Positions 1-8,868 of a stretch of 64,000 nucleotides of DNA are shown here, piece by piece. The position numbers were made by a program, and so were the translations under genes. This DNA is from Phyllobacterium endophyticum (lineage in GTDB: Bacteria; Pseudomonadota; Alphaproteobacteria; Rhizobiales; Rhizobiaceae): assembly GCF_003010935.1 (NCBI RefSeq), contig NZ_PGGN01000003.1, positions 372,001 through 436,000 on the forward strand. Reading direction: 5' to 3'. Below the pieces are notes generated by a model, which was given only the letters and a program-made list of their open reading frames with translations, had not been told where the DNA came from and did no database searches. Numbering within the stretch: the first letter of the stretch is position 1; every line of letters starts with the position of its first letter.

Positions 1-80
1 TAATTAAAAACAATTGACAGTGGGGATGTCGACCGGGCACTCTGCATTTAATTATTTTGTACCGCCTGGGGAGGGGCGTT

Positions 81-1103
81 ATGTCAGTTGTAGTGGAGAG
101 GCTGGCCGTGCCGTTAACGCGGGTGAAAATTTCATCCGATGCCCTGCATAAGCTTTCAGCGTTGTTCACGCTTTTCATGCTGGTTGGACTTTTCGCTTTT
201 GGCAATGCCGCTTTCCTGAGCGTCGGCAACGGACTGACGGTGCTCTTGCAGACGTCTGTAATCGGTCTGCTCGGGATTGGTATGACGCTGGTAATCGTCA
301 CCGGAGGGATCGATCTTAGCGTGGGTTCGGTGCTGGCGCTTTCCGGAACCGTGGCTGGGCTGGCGGTCAAGGCCGGAATTCCTGTACCGCTCGGCATGGC
401 CATGGGGATCGCGGTCGGGGCTCTGTGTGGGGTCGTCAATGGGATCGTGGTCACGAAGATGCGCATCACGCCATTTGTTGCCACGCTCGGCATGATGCTG
501 ATCGCGCGGGGTACTGCTTTGCAGATCACCGGCGCCGCTCCGATTTCGCAGCTGGGCGAGGCGTTCGGCAGGCTGGGAAACGGTTCGCTTTTCCGAATGA
601 TCGGCATGGGTTCAAATGGGCTGCCCAAGGTCATCTTTCCGGGAATTCCCTACCCGGCCATCCTGCTTGTCGTCGTCGCGGTTGCCGTCGGCTTCATGCT
701 GCGCCGGCGCTCCATCGGCCGTCACATCTATGCCACGGGCTCGAATGAGGAAGCCGCGCGGCTTTCCGGTGTTGAGGTCGACCGAACCAAGATCGCCGCC
801 TATGTCATGTCCGGCGCCCTCGCCGGACTGGCCGGGATCGTTTTGATGTCCCGACTGGTTACTGCCCAGCCCAACGAGGGCGTCATGTACGAGCTCGACG
901 CGATCGCTGCGGCCGTCATAGGCGGGGCCTCGCTGATGGGCGGGGTCGGCAACGTGTCCGGAACCATGATCGGCGCCTTCATCATCGGCGTCCTGCGCAA
1001 CGGCCTGAATATGGCAGGCGTCTCAGCCTTCATCCAGCAGATCATCATCGGCTTCGTCGTCATCATGGCGGTCTATGTCGATCAGTTGAGAAGCCGCCGT
1101 TAA
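81..1103 (+). CDS. CUT2-family sugar ABC transporter permease
   Basis: Inner-membrane permease of a ribose/fructose-type (CUT2) importer, 340 residues with about eight to ten hydrophobic segments. The family signature TGGIDLSVGSV lies near residue 85, and the conserved IGRHIYATGSNEEAARLSG stretch lies in the C-terminal half. An upstream TTG in the same frame exists, but the ATG at 81 follows a strong purine-rich ribosome site (ggggagggg), so I start there. It is followed 33 bases later by its binding protein and then by the ATPase. The order permease, binding protein, ATPase is less usual than binding protein first. The substrate cannot be read from sequence; the dehydrogenase downstream suggests a sugar or polyol. 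Confidence 0.9.
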   Translation: MSVVVERLAVPLTRVKISSDALHKLSALFTLFMLVGLFAFGNAAFLSVGNGLTVLLQTSVIGLLGIGMTLVIVTGGIDLSVGSVLALSGTVAGLAVKAGIPVPLGMAMGIAVGALCGVVNGIVVTKMRITPFVATLGMMLIARGTALQITGAAPISQLGEAFGRLGNGSLFRMIGMGSNGLPKVIFPGIPYPAILLVVVAVAVGFMLRRRSIGRHIYATGSNEEAARLSGVEVDRTKIAAYVMSGALAGLAGIVLMSRLVTAQPNEGVMYELDAIAAAVIGGASLMGGVGNVSGTMIGAFIIGVLRNGLNMAGVSAFIQQIIIGFVVIMAVYVDQLRSRR

Positions 1104-1136
1104 CCGGCAAAACTGTCTTCATCAGAGGAGGAGAAT

Positions 1137-2078
1137 ATGAAGAAGACCTTGAAAGCACTGCTTCTGGCAAGCACAATGATTGCCGCGCCCGCCACGGTCA
1201 TGGCGGGAGAAATCGCGGTGATCGTCAAGACGACGAACTCGAATTTCTGGCAGAATGTCAACAAGGGCGCTTCGGCCGCGATCGCCGGCCAGAGTGAACA
1301 CACGATGACCTTCAACGGCCCGGCCGCAGAATCGGCGATTGCCGATGAACTGAGCATGGTCGAAAACGCTATCAACCGCGGCGTAATTGGCATCGTGCTC
1401 GCACCCTCGGATCCGGACGCGCTTGCTCCGGCCGTCAAAAAGGCCCACGAAGCTGGCATCCCGGTCGCAATCATCGACTCCGCGCTCTCGGATGCCGGCA
1501 AGGGCAGCTTCCAGACCTTCCTTTCGACAGATAATTGCGCGGCCGGCAAGCTGGCCGCATCGATGATGATCGACAAGGTCGGCAAAGAAGGCAAGGTGGC
1601 CGTGATGTCCTATGTGGCGGGGGTCGGTTCGGAAGTCGGTCGCGTCGGCTGCTTTGTCGATCATCTGAAGGCGAATTCCAAGCTGGAAATCGTCGGCCCA
1701 TACTATTCGCAGTCTCAGATGGCAACGGCGCTCAACCAGACGACCGACGTGCTTGCCGCCAATCCGGATCTCAAAGGCATCTTCGGCGCCAACGAGCCGA
1801 CAGCGGTCGGCATGGGCCGTGCTCTTGTCCAGGCCAGCAAGGCGGGCGAGGTCGTGGCCATCGGCTTTGACGGCAACGAAGACCTGCAGGCCTTCGTCAA
1901 GGATGGCACTCTCGTCGCCACCATGGTCCAGGGTTCGTACCAAATGGGCGAACTCGGCGTGAAGGCCATTCTCGACATCGTCGGCGGCAAGAAGGTCGAG
2001 CCGCAGATCGATACGGGCGTGGTCGCCGTCACCAAGGACAATATCGCCGCTCCCGAAGCCAAGAACGTTCTTTACTGA
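1137..2078 (+). CDS. Periplasmic sugar-binding protein of CUT2 ABC importer
   Basis: Substrate-binding lipocage of the Peripla_BP_4 (ribose-binding-like) family, 313 residues. An N-terminal signal peptide (MKKTLKALLLASTMIAAPA, cleavage expected after VMA) sends it to the periplasm. Family landmarks include VKTTNSNFWQNV near the start of the mature protein, NCAAGKLAASMMI at the middle hinge and IGFDGNEDLQAFVKDG near the C-terminal lobe. A strong gaggaggag ribosome site lies just ahead of the ATG. It sits between the permease and the ATPase gene and is followed by a hairpin. Ligand unknown. Confidence 0.92.
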   Translation: MKKTLKALLLASTMIAAPATVMAGEIAVIVKTTNSNFWQNVNKGASAAIAGQSEHTMTFNGPAAESAIADELSMVENAINRGVIGIVLAPSDPDALAPAVKKAHEAGIPVAIIDSALSDAGKGSFQTFLSTDNCAAGKLAASMMIDKVGKEGKVAVMSYVAGVGSEVGRVGCFVDHLKANSKLEIVGPYYSQSQMATALNQTTDVLAANPDLKGIFGANEPTAVGMGRALVQASKAGEVVAIGFDGNEDLQAFVKDGTLVATMVQGSYQMGELGVKAILDIVGGKKVEPQIDTGVVAVTKDNIAAPEAKNVLY

Positions 2079-2095
2079 ACGGCGGGCCGCGAGAA

Positions 2096-2118
2096 GGCAG
2101 GGGCTTCTAGCCTCTGCC
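2096..2118 (+). promoter_or_regulatory. Intercistronic hairpin between binding-protein and ATPase genes
   Basis: Arms GGCAGGGGC (2096-2104) and GCCTCTGCC (2110-2118) pair with one G-U wobble around a 5-base loop, followed by a T-rich run (gtctcttt). This position, right after a binding-protein gene, is where ABC operons often carry a partial terminator or 3'-end stabiliser that lets the binding protein be made in excess. The role is inferred from position. Confidence 0.6.
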
Positions 2119-2141
2119 GTCTCTTTCGTCAGGAGAACCTC

Positions 2142-2954
2142 ATGAATGCTCATGCCACACGATCACGGCCGCTGGTCGAGATGATCAATATCCACAAGAG
2201 CTTTGGCGGCGTGCACGCCGTCGAAGACGTGTCGATTGATCTGTTTGCCGGAGAGGTCGTTGGAGTCCTCGGTCATAATGGCGCGGGAAAATCCTGTCTG
2301 ATGCGGGTTCTCTCCGGTGCCATGGCGCCGAACGCAGGCACAATCAGGATGGGGGACGAGGATGTCCGGTTTCTGTCACCTCAGGATGCCCGACGTCAGG
2401 GGGTCGAAACCATCTATCAGACGCTTGCCCTTGCGGATCATCTCGATGCTCCGTCCAATCTGTTTCTCGGCCGCGAGCTGAAGACGCGCTGGGGTAATAT
2501 TGACGACAAGACCATGATGGAGGAGGCACGCCGGGTGCTGCATCGGCTTAATCCCAACTTCAAGAATCTGAGCGACCCGGTTTCCCGATTGTCCGGCGGT
2601 CAGCGGCAGGTCATTGCCATTGCCCGCGCCATCTATTTCAAGGTGAAGATCCTCATCATGGACGAGCCAACGGCCGCGCTCGGACCAGCCGAGACAGCAA
2701 TGGTGGCCGATCTCATCCGGCAATTGCGAAGTGAAGGTATCGGAATCTTTCTTATCAGCCACGACATGCACGACGTTTTCCACCTGTGCGACCGTATTGT
2801 CGTGATGAACCGGGGGCGCAACGTGGGCGGTTACAGGATCGAGGAAGTGACCAAGGATGATGTGCTGAGCCTGATCATCAAGGGCGAGATGCCGGACGGC
2901 TGGCAGCCACGCGGTACGAAAAGGACACGACAACCCGGCCAAAACTCAATTTAG
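2142..2954 (+). CDS. Single-domain ABC transporter ATP-binding protein (FrcA-like)
   Basis: Cytoplasmic ATPase of the importer, 270 residues with one nucleotide-binding domain. Walker A is GHNGAGKS near residue 45, the signature [14 protein letters not shown] near 150, Walker [13 protein letters not shown] near 170, and the switch histidine follows in [10 protein letters not shown]. Most CUT2 systems carry a fused two-domain ATPase of about 500 residues; the rhizobial fructose transporter FrcBCA is the known example with a short single-domain ATPase, and this gene has that size and type. The dehydrogenase gene begins 12 bases downstream, so they are probably co-transcribed. Confidence 0.9.
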   Translation: MNAHATRSRPLVEMINIHKSFGGVHAVEDVSIDLFAGEVVGVLGHNGAGKSCLMRVLSGAMAPNAGTIRMGDEDVRFLSPQDARRQGVETIYQTLALADHLDAPSNLFLGRELKTRWGNIDDKTMMEEARRVLHRLNPNFKNLSDPVSRLSGGQRQVIAIARAIYFKVKILIMDEPTAALGPAETAMVADLIRQLRSEGIGIFLISHDMHDVFHLCDRIVVMNRGRNVGGYRIEEVTKDDVLSLIIKGEMPDGWQPRGTKRTRQPGQNSI

Positions 2955-2966
2955 GGAAGAAGACAA

Positions 2967-3962
2967 ATGTTGTGCGGCACTTGCGTCGAACCTGGACGTT
3001 TCGAACTCATTGAACGGCCTCTTCCCGTGGAGTTGCCGCTAGGCTGGGCCTTTGTCGATGTCGCGGCAGTCGGCATTTGTGGAACGGACTACCACATCTA
3101 TGCCGGAAAACACCCCTATCTCAATTATCCGCGCGTGATCGGCCATGAACTCAGTGGCCGACTGGTCACACCTGTTGGCGGCATCGAGGTCGGAAGCCTT
3201 GTCGTGATCAATCCCTATATTGCCTGCGATAAATGCCGCGCCTGCCTGCGCGGCAAACCCAATTGCTGCTCTCACCTTGCAGTCTTGGGCGTTCATTGCG
3301 ACGGTGGCCTGTGCCAGCGCATCGCTGTCCCGGCAGGCAACCTCATAGCCGCCGAAGGGCTCGACGAAATTCAGGCCGCCATGGTCGAATTCCTGGCGAT
3401 CGGGGCTCATGCCGTGGCCCGTTCGGGACTTTGCGCCGGCGATCGGGTACTCGTCACTGGCGCCGGACCGATCGGCATTGGGACTGCGCTCTTTGCGCGA
3501 TTGGCGGGCGCCGAGGTCCATCTTTTGGATTTGAGTTCGCAGCGGCTGGCATTGGCGCGCAAGACGTTCGGTTTTCAAGATACTTATGAAGATCCATCGC
3601 GGGTGCTTGAGGAGGATCGTGCCGACGGCTTCGATACCGTTTTCGACGCGACCGGGACGGCGGGCGCCATCGAAGCGGGATTTCCCTTCCTCGCGCATGG
3701 CAGCAGCTATGTGCTCGTCAGTGTCGTGAAGGATCATATCCGTTTCGACGACGCGGAATTCCACAAGCGGGAGACGCGCGTTATCGGCAGCCGCAATGCC
3801 GTTCAGTCAGATTTCGCAACCGTCATGGCCGCCATCCGATCGGGCAAGATCTCGACCGATGCCCTCTGCTCGGTAATTTTGCCGCTGTCTGCCCTGCCGA
3901 AGCGCCTGCCCGAACTCGCGCAGGACCGAGCCGGCCTGATCAAGGCGGTGGTAAGGCTCTGA
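2967..3962 (+). CDS. Zinc-dependent alcohol/polyol dehydrogenase (L-galactonate/sorbitol dehydrogenase type)
   Basis: Medium-chain dehydrogenase of 331 residues. Catalytic zinc ligands are visible as Cys38 (GICGTDYH), His60 and Glu61 (GHE). The structural zinc site is present with Cys87, Cys90, Cys93 and Cys101. The nucleotide-binding turn GAGPIGIG lies near residue 168. The stretch CGTDYHIYAGKHPYLNYPRV resembles L-galactonate 5-dehydrogenase (YjjN/LgoD) and related sugar-acid oxidoreductases, but this does not fix the substrate. It directly follows the ABC genes and most likely oxidises the imported sugar or sugar acid. It is the last intact gene of the operon; decayed transporter DNA lies beyond. 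Confidence 0.87.
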   Translation: MLCGTCVEPGRFELIERPLPVELPLGWAFVDVAAVGICGTDYHIYAGKHPYLNYPRVIGHELSGRLVTPVGGIEVGSLVVINPYIACDKCRACLRGKPNCCSHLAVLGVHCDGGLCQRIAVPAGNLIAAEGLDEIQAAMVEFLAIGAHAVARSGLCAGDRVLVTGAGPIGIGTALFARLAGAEVHLLDLSSQRLALARKTFGFQDTYEDPSRVLEEDRADGFDTVFDATGTAGAIEAGFPFLAHGSSYVLVSVVKDHIRFDDAEFHKRETRVIGSRNAVQSDFATVMAAIRSGKISTDALCSVILPLSALPKRLPELAQDRAGLIKAVVRL

Positions 3963-4099
3963 TGCAGCGCCTATGCTTGCATCCAGGAGATGATGGGTTA
4001 AGGGAAATCTGGTCAGAGGCATTGTGTGGCGAACGGGATGGTCCATGCAATGTTGCACCAACGCCTCGCCGTATTTACGGTTGTTGCCAGCTTGCGATA

Positions 4100-4224
4100 C
4101 CTTCAAGTGGTCCCGGACGCATCGAAACGCAAGGTTGATGAGTAGCAGTAAGCGCGGATTTATCATCGCAACGATGGCTCCTACGAGGACGATAAGGATC
4201 AACATCCAGCATCTTTTTGTTCAT
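4100..4224 (-). pseudogene. N-terminal remnant of a CUT2 permease
   Basis: A ribosome site (gggagat) and ATG at 4224 open a short frame beginning MNKKML. A shift then puts the recognisable membrane segment LILIVLVGAIVAMINPRLL into another frame (ATG at 4205). This matches the first membrane helix of ribose-type permeases, after which similarity is lost near 4100. It lies 24 bases after the ATPase remnant on the same strand, the normal ATPase-permease order. Both frameshift and truncation mark it as dead. The 3' boundary is approximate. Confidence 0.65.
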
Positions 4225-4248
4225 CGTGATCTCCCAAGCCCATGGCAA

Positions 4249-4740
4249 CTATCTTGCGGATTTGCCCACTGCGAGCAAAAGCACATTTTCTTGGTCTAAC
4301 TGGTCCTTCATCAGAATTCCGGAAATTTGTCCTTCGTTGCATACCGCGACGCGGTCCGAAACACCGATTACCTCTTCCATGTCGCTCGAAATCATGAGTA
4401 CCGCCACACCGGCATCGGCGAGAACATGCATGAGACGATAGATTTCTGCCTTGGCGCCGATGTCGATCCCGCGCGTCGGTTCATCGAAGATCATGATTTT
4501 GGGCTGCATCGCCAACCATTTTGCCAGCACGAGTTTCTGCTTGTTGCCGCCTGACAATGTTCCGGCACGGCTCGCTATCGATGAGCCTTGATACCAAGGC
4601 TGCTGCGCTGCGTTTCGGCAGTGGCGTTCTCGCTTGCGGCCGAAACGATGAAGTTGCGCGCGTGCGCCGGCATCGAGCGGGTCCTTCTTGCGCTGCACGA
4701 TCATCTCTACGGATTGTCAGGTATTCGTGAAATTATGCAG
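4249..4740 (-). pseudogene. C-terminal remnant of a CUT2 two-domain ATPase
   Basis: The open part carries the second ABC signature [15 protein letters not shown], Walker [21 protein letters not shown] and the H-loop region [16 protein letters not shown], which is the C-terminal end of RbsA/MglA-type ATPases. Upstream, the expected sequence ([20 protein letters not shown]) continues in a second reading frame, and the join near 4575 needs another shift. About the first two thirds of a normal 500-residue protein is missing. This is the debris of a transporter separate from the intact one upstream, and transcribed in the opposite direction. Confidence 0.85.
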
Positions 4741-5029
4741 GCTTTGGCGGTAAAAGCCTTCGCCTACGAGCCGCGTGGGTCGTAGGGCGCCTGTATCCCT
4801 TTGGCCAGGGAGCATGGTCTCCGCGCATATGAACCGGAGGTATTGCAGACGATGGATGATGGTTTCCCGGTCCCAGCAACCAGAGCCGAAGAAGTGCGAT
4901 GGCGTCGAAGCTCGGGGGCTGAGTTGCAGCAGCCGGTGGGAGTTGCTGACATCGTTACCGAAACGCAGCCCGGAAAAACTACGTTCTGACCAACTTCAGG
5001 CAACTTGCCGGGCCCGGGTGTGTTGGGAT
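4741..5029. other. Non-coding stretch between transporter debris and matR
   Basis: About 290 bases with only short, unconvincing open frames on both strands. I see no clear homology, promoter or repeat. It probably contains further decayed DNA from the transporter remnant to its left. Confidence 0.5.
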
Positions 5030-5680
5030 TTACCTGGTCGCCATGCTCGCGACCAGATCGCTGAACCGTTCGCCCTGAATGCCGACATGTCCCCGCAACA
5101 GGCGGCGGGCTTCCTCCCCGTCTCCGGCAAAGATCGCGTCAACGATGGCGCAATGTTCCAAATAGGACGTCGACACGCGGTTGCGGACGCGTAACTGCAG
5201 GCGGCGGTAGGGCCGCAAACGCCGGTGCAACTGCGCGCATTGCTCCTCGAGAAAGTCGCTCCGGCCGGCCGCGTAAATCGCCTTATGGAATTCCTCATTG
5301 TCGTAGTAATAGGCGTCGCTGTCACCCGCGGCGGCCGATCGCTCGCAGCGGCCATGCGTGGCCATGATCGCTTCGCGGGACGCCTTGTCCAGTCGGCGTG
5401 CGGCGAGCAAGCCGGCTAAGCCCTCGAGTTCGGCCATCACCTCGAACATTTCATAGACGCGATGAGGCCCCGGATCGATCACCACGGCGCCTCGCCGCGG
5501 CCGAATTTCGATGAGGCCAATTGCGTCGAGTTGCATCAGGGCCTCGCGAACCGGCGTTCGCGAGACGCCGAAACGGGTCGCCAGCACCATTTCATCGAGC
5601 CGCTCACCGGGACGGAACTCATTGGAAAGAATCGAATTCTCGATTTCATCCCGAAGCCATCGGCCGACATTCTCGGACAT
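5030..5680 (-). CDS. matR: GntR-family (FCD) regulator of malonate genes, MatR
   Basis: Cytoplasmic DNA-binding repressor/activator, 216 residues. The N-terminal winged helix includes FRPGERLDEMVLATRFGVSR and TPVREALMQLDAIGLIEIRP, typical of the FadR/GntR class; the C-terminal two thirds is an FCD ligand domain with DNEEFHKAIYAA near residue 125. The open frame runs further upstream, but the ATG at 5680 follows an aaggaa ribosome site and gives the normal family length. It is divergent from matA, and the intergenic region holds a site identical to the operator I recall for the Rhizobium MatR protein, so the assignment is strong. Malonate or malonyl-CoA is the expected inducer. Confidence 0.88.
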   Translation of the reverse strand: MSENVGRWLRDEIENSILSNEFRPGERLDEMVLATRFGVSRTPVREALMQLDAIGLIEIRPRRGAVVIDPGPHRVYEMFEVMAELEGLAGLLAARRLDKASREAIMATHGRCERSAAAGDSDAYYYDNEEFHKAIYAAGRSDFLEEQCAQLHRRLRPYRRLQLRVRNRVSTSYLEHCAIVDAIFAGDGEEARRLLRGHVGIQGERFSDLVASMATR

Positions 5681-5709
5681 TCGTTTCCTTCCAAATACAC
5701 AAACGGAGT

Positions 5710-5723
5710 TCTTGTATACACGA
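5710..5723. promoter_or_regulatory. MatR operator in the matR-matA intergenic region
   Basis: TCTTGTATACACGA, built on the 8-base palindrome TGTATACA (5713-5720). From memory, the published MatR operator of Rhizobium leguminosarum bv. trifolii is TCTTGTA/TACACGA, an exact match. It lies about 115 bases before the matA start and 30 bases before the matR start, so it can serve both divergent promoters. Confidence 0.8.
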
Positions 5724-5837
5724 TTGTTGACCGCGTGTACGAAGCATGACATTCTACATACTAGCAATGAAGCCCCGCCAGAGGAAGCGGCGCAATCGCC
5801 ACAAGGCCCAAGTCGGGTCGGAAGACAGGAGAATGGC

Positions 5838-7262
5838 ATGTCTGACACTTCTTTCTTCGCCGACATGCTCCAGAGCATTACGGATCGCGGACGCCAGCTT
5901 CTGTTTTCCGGCTCGCGCGCTACGCAGGTCGCGGCCAGGGTCGATCTCCAGACACTCTGTGAAATGCTGCTGTCAAGTCGCGGCGAAGCCTCCGGCATGG
6001 CTCTTGCAGCAGAGATACTGGACCGTTGGGCCGCGCTCGAAAAAGAGGGGGCGCAAAAATTCCTGCATATGCTCCATGAGAAATTCGGTGCCGATACGGC
6101 CATGCTGGAACAGACGATCGAACACTACCGCACCGACAAGAGCTCCGCCGCGGTCATTGCGCTGCATCAGGCAGCGGAGCCGCGGCGACAGGAACTCCTG
6201 CGCCGTCTAAATCACGCGCCGAACGGCACCGCGAGGCTTGTCCGCATGCGCGAGCAGCTGCTGGCTTCCGAGGATCGATCCGCGGAATATCACGCGCTTG
6301 ACGCCGACTTTACGCATCTGTTCGGCTCCTGGTTCAATCGCGGCTTTCTGACGTTGCGCCCCATCGACTGGTCGACGCCGGCTTACATTCTTGAAAAGAT
6401 CATCAAATACGAGGCCGTGCACGAGATCGCCGGCTGGGAGGAACTGCGCCGCCGCTTGGCACCGGCGGACCGGCGTTGCTTTGCCTTCTTCCACCCGCGG
6501 CTGGCCGACGAGCCGCTGGTGTTTGTCGAGGTAGCGCTCACACGATCCGTACCAAGTGCGATCGCAGATGTCCTTGATGAGGCCAGGGAGCAGATCAACG
6601 CTGACGAAGCGATGACGGCTGTCTTTTATTCGATCTCCAACTGCCAGGATGGCCTGCGGGGAATCTCGTTCGGCAACTTCCTGATCAAGCAGGTCGTGGA
6701 TGACCTGCGCAGGGATCTGCCTGGCCTGAAGAATTTCGTCACGTTGTCGCCAGTTCCGGGCTTTGCCCGCTGGCTTGCCAAGGCGCGCGCCTCGGCAACC
6801 GAGCCATTGCTGCCGGACGTGATCGGCCAAGCACTAACCTTGCTCGATGACCCGAACTGGGCAGAAGTCGAGAGCTCGGTGGTCGAGGTGCAGCGTATAT
6901 TGTTGCCGCTCGCGGCGCGTTATTTCCTGATCGAGCGGACACCGGAGGGCCGTCCGGTCGATCCGGTCGCCCGCTTCCATCTCGGCAACGGCGCTCGACT
7001 GGAAAGACTGAATTTTCTCGGCGACCGCTCTTCCAAGGCGATGCAGCAGGCACACGGTCTCATGGTCAATTATCTCTACAAGCTTGATGACATCGTGGCC
7101 AACCACGAAGCACTGGCGCAGCGCGGCGAAGTGATTGCTTCACCGGCGGTCAAAAGCTTGCTCACTCAGAACGAGGAAAGCCGCCGAGGCGGCAATGGCC
7201 AACAGGGCTCCCGGCCATTTGCACACATCATGAACTCAAAGCTTGGAGGAGGGCGAAAGTGA
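5838..7262 (+). CDS. matA: Malonyl-CoA decarboxylase
   Basis: Converts malonyl-CoA to acetyl-CoA and CO2 as the last step of malonate use. The 474-residue protein carries the family's helical N-terminal domain and a GNAT-like catalytic domain with AFFHPRLADEPLVFVEVALT near residue 215, SNCQDGLRGISFGNFL near 270 and the conserved FHLGNGARLERLNFLGDRSS near 385, which contains the expected catalytic histidine. The frame is open further upstream, but the ATG at 5838 has an aggag site just ahead and fits the family length. The last codon and stop overlap the GTG of matB (GTGA), indicating translational coupling. Confidence 0.93.
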   Translation: MSDTSFFADMLQSITDRGRQLLFSGSRATQVAARVDLQTLCEMLLSSRGEASGMALAAEILDRWAALEKEGAQKFLHMLHEKFGADTAMLEQTIEHYRTDKSSAAVIALHQAAEPRRQELLRRLNHAPNGTARLVRMREQLLASEDRSAEYHALDADFTHLFGSWFNRGFLTLRPIDWSTPAYILEKIIKYEAVHEIAGWEELRRRLAPADRRCFAFFHPRLADEPLVFVEVALTRSVPSAIADVLDEAREQINADEAMTAVFYSISNCQDGLRGISFGNFLIKQVVDDLRRDLPGLKNFVTLSPVPGFARWLAKARASATEPLLPDVIGQALTLLDDPNWAEVESSVVEVQRILLPLAARYFLIERTPEGRPVDPVARFHLGNGARLERLNFLGDRSSKAMQQAHGLMVNYLYKLDDIVANHEALAQRGEVIASPAVKSLLTQNEESRRGGNGQQGSRPFAHIMNSKLGGGRK

Positions 7263-8773
7263 GCAACCATCTTTTTGACGCCATACGGGTTGCCGCGCCC
7301 GGCGAGGCCCCCTTTATCAGAATCGATAGCGCGCGCACATGGACCTACAATGACGCGCTCGCTCTTTCCGGCCGCATTGCCAGCGCGATGGACGCGCTCG
7401 GAATTCGCCCCGGCGACCGAGTGGCAGTGCAAGTGGAAAAAAGTGCCGAGGCAGTGATTCTCTATCTCGCCTGCCTTCGCTGCGGGGCGGTGTACCTGCC
7501 GCTCAACACCGCCTATACGCTGGCCGAGCTCGATTACTTTATCGGTGACGCGGAGCCGCGTTTGGTGGTTGTTGCGTCGGCTGATCAAGGGGGCGTGAAG
7601 AAGATCACCAAGCCGCACGGCGCGATCGTCGAAACGCTCGACGCTGATGGCACGGGCTCGTTGCTTGATCTTGCACGCGATGAGCCGGCCGACTTTGTCG
7701 ATGCCGCGCGCGCCGCCGACGACCTGGCTGCGATTCTTTATACATCGGGCACTACCGGGCGTTCCAAGGGGGCGATGCTCACGCACGGGAACCTGTTGTC
7801 GAATGCCCTGACCTTGCGCGACTATTGGCACGTCACAGAGAACGACCGGCTGATCCATGCCTTGCCCATCTTCCACACGCATGGGCTGTTCGTTGCCACC
7901 AACGTCACACTGCTTGCCGGCGCCTCGATGTTCCTGCTGTCGAAATTCGACGCCGACGAAGTCATTTCATTGCTGCCGCAGGCAACCATGCTGATGGGAG
8001 TGCCGACCTTCTACGTGCGGCTCCTGCAAAGCCCTCGCCTCGATGAAGAGGCGGTCGCCAACATCCGCCTGTTCATTTCCGGCTCCGCTCCGCTGCTTGC
8101 AGAAACGCATACCGAGTTCCAGGCCCGCACCGGTCACGCAATTCTTGAGCGCTACGGCATGACGGAAACCAACATGAACACGTCCAATCCTTTTGACGGC
8201 AAACGTATTGCCGGAACGGTTGGCTTCCCCCTGCCGGGCGTGAAGGTGCGCGTTACCGATCCCGTCACCGGCGCCATGCTGGCGCCTGAAGAAACCGGCA
8301 TGATCGAGATCAAGGGGCCGAATGTCTTCAAGGGTTATTGGCGCATGCCGGAAAAGACGGCGGCGGAATTTACAGCCGACGGGTTCTTCATCAGCGGCGA
8401 TCTCGGCAAGATCGACCGCGACGGCTATGTACACATCGTCGGTCGCGGGAAAGACCTGGTGATTTCGGGTGGATACAACATCTACCCGAAAGAGGTCGAG
8501 GGCGAGATCGATCAGATCGAGGGGGTGGTCGAGAGCGCCGTGATCGGCGTGCCGCATCCCGATTTCGGAGAAGGCGTGACGGCGGTTGTCGTGTGCAAGC
8601 CCGGCGCAGCCCTGGATGAAAAGACCATCGTCGGCGCCCTCCAGGATCGTCTTGCACGCTACAAACAACCCAAGCGCATCATCTTTGCCGCGGACTTGCC
8701 GCGCAACACGATGGGAAAGGTGCAAAAGAACGTCCTGCGGCAGCAATACGCCGATCTTTACACCAGGTCGTAA
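7259..8773 (+). CDS. matB: Malonyl-CoA synthetase
   Basis: ATP-dependent ligase that makes malonyl-CoA from malonate and CoA; the product feeds MatA. The protein is an ANL adenylate-forming enzyme of 504 residues starting at GTG. The P-loop-like motif YTSGTTGRSKGAMLTHGN is near residue 162, the adenylate motif RYGMTETNMNTSNPF near 300, the hinge GRGKDLVISGGYNIYPKE near 400 and the catalytic lysine in RNTMGKVQKN near 490. It overlaps matA by four bases and lies 95 bases ahead of matC. Confidence 0.95.
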   Translation: MSNHLFDAIRVAAPGEAPFIRIDSARTWTYNDALALSGRIASAMDALGIRPGDRVAVQVEKSAEAVILYLACLRCGAVYLPLNTAYTLAELDYFIGDAEPRLVVVASADQGGVKKITKPHGAIVETLDADGTGSLLDLARDEPADFVDAARAADDLAAILYTSGTTGRSKGAMLTHGNLLSNALTLRDYWHVTENDRLIHALPIFHTHGLFVATNVTLLAGASMFLLSKFDADEVISLLPQATMLMGVPTFYVRLLQSPRLDEEAVANIRLFISGSAPLLAETHTEFQARTGHAILERYGMTETNMNTSNPFDGKRIAGTVGFPLPGVKVRVTDPVTGAMLAPEETGMIEIKGPNVFKGYWRMPEKTAAEFTADGFFISGDLGKIDRDGYVHIVGRGKDLVISGGYNIYPKEVEGEIDQIEGVVESAVIGVPHPDFGEGVTAVVVCKPGAALDEKTIVGALQDRLARYKQPKRIIFAADLPRNTMGKVQKNVLRQQYADLYTRS

Positions 8774-8868
8774 GGCGGCAATGCCCTCTGGGAGGAGGGT
8801 GCGCCGAATCGCGCATCAATCTTGAACACAACAATGGCGGCGCTGGAGGCGTCGGAGGGAGGGGACTC

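Noticed and set aside
4801-4989. 62-residue open frame in the gap before matR
   Set aside because: Surrounded by decayed DNA; no recognisable domain or convincing start.
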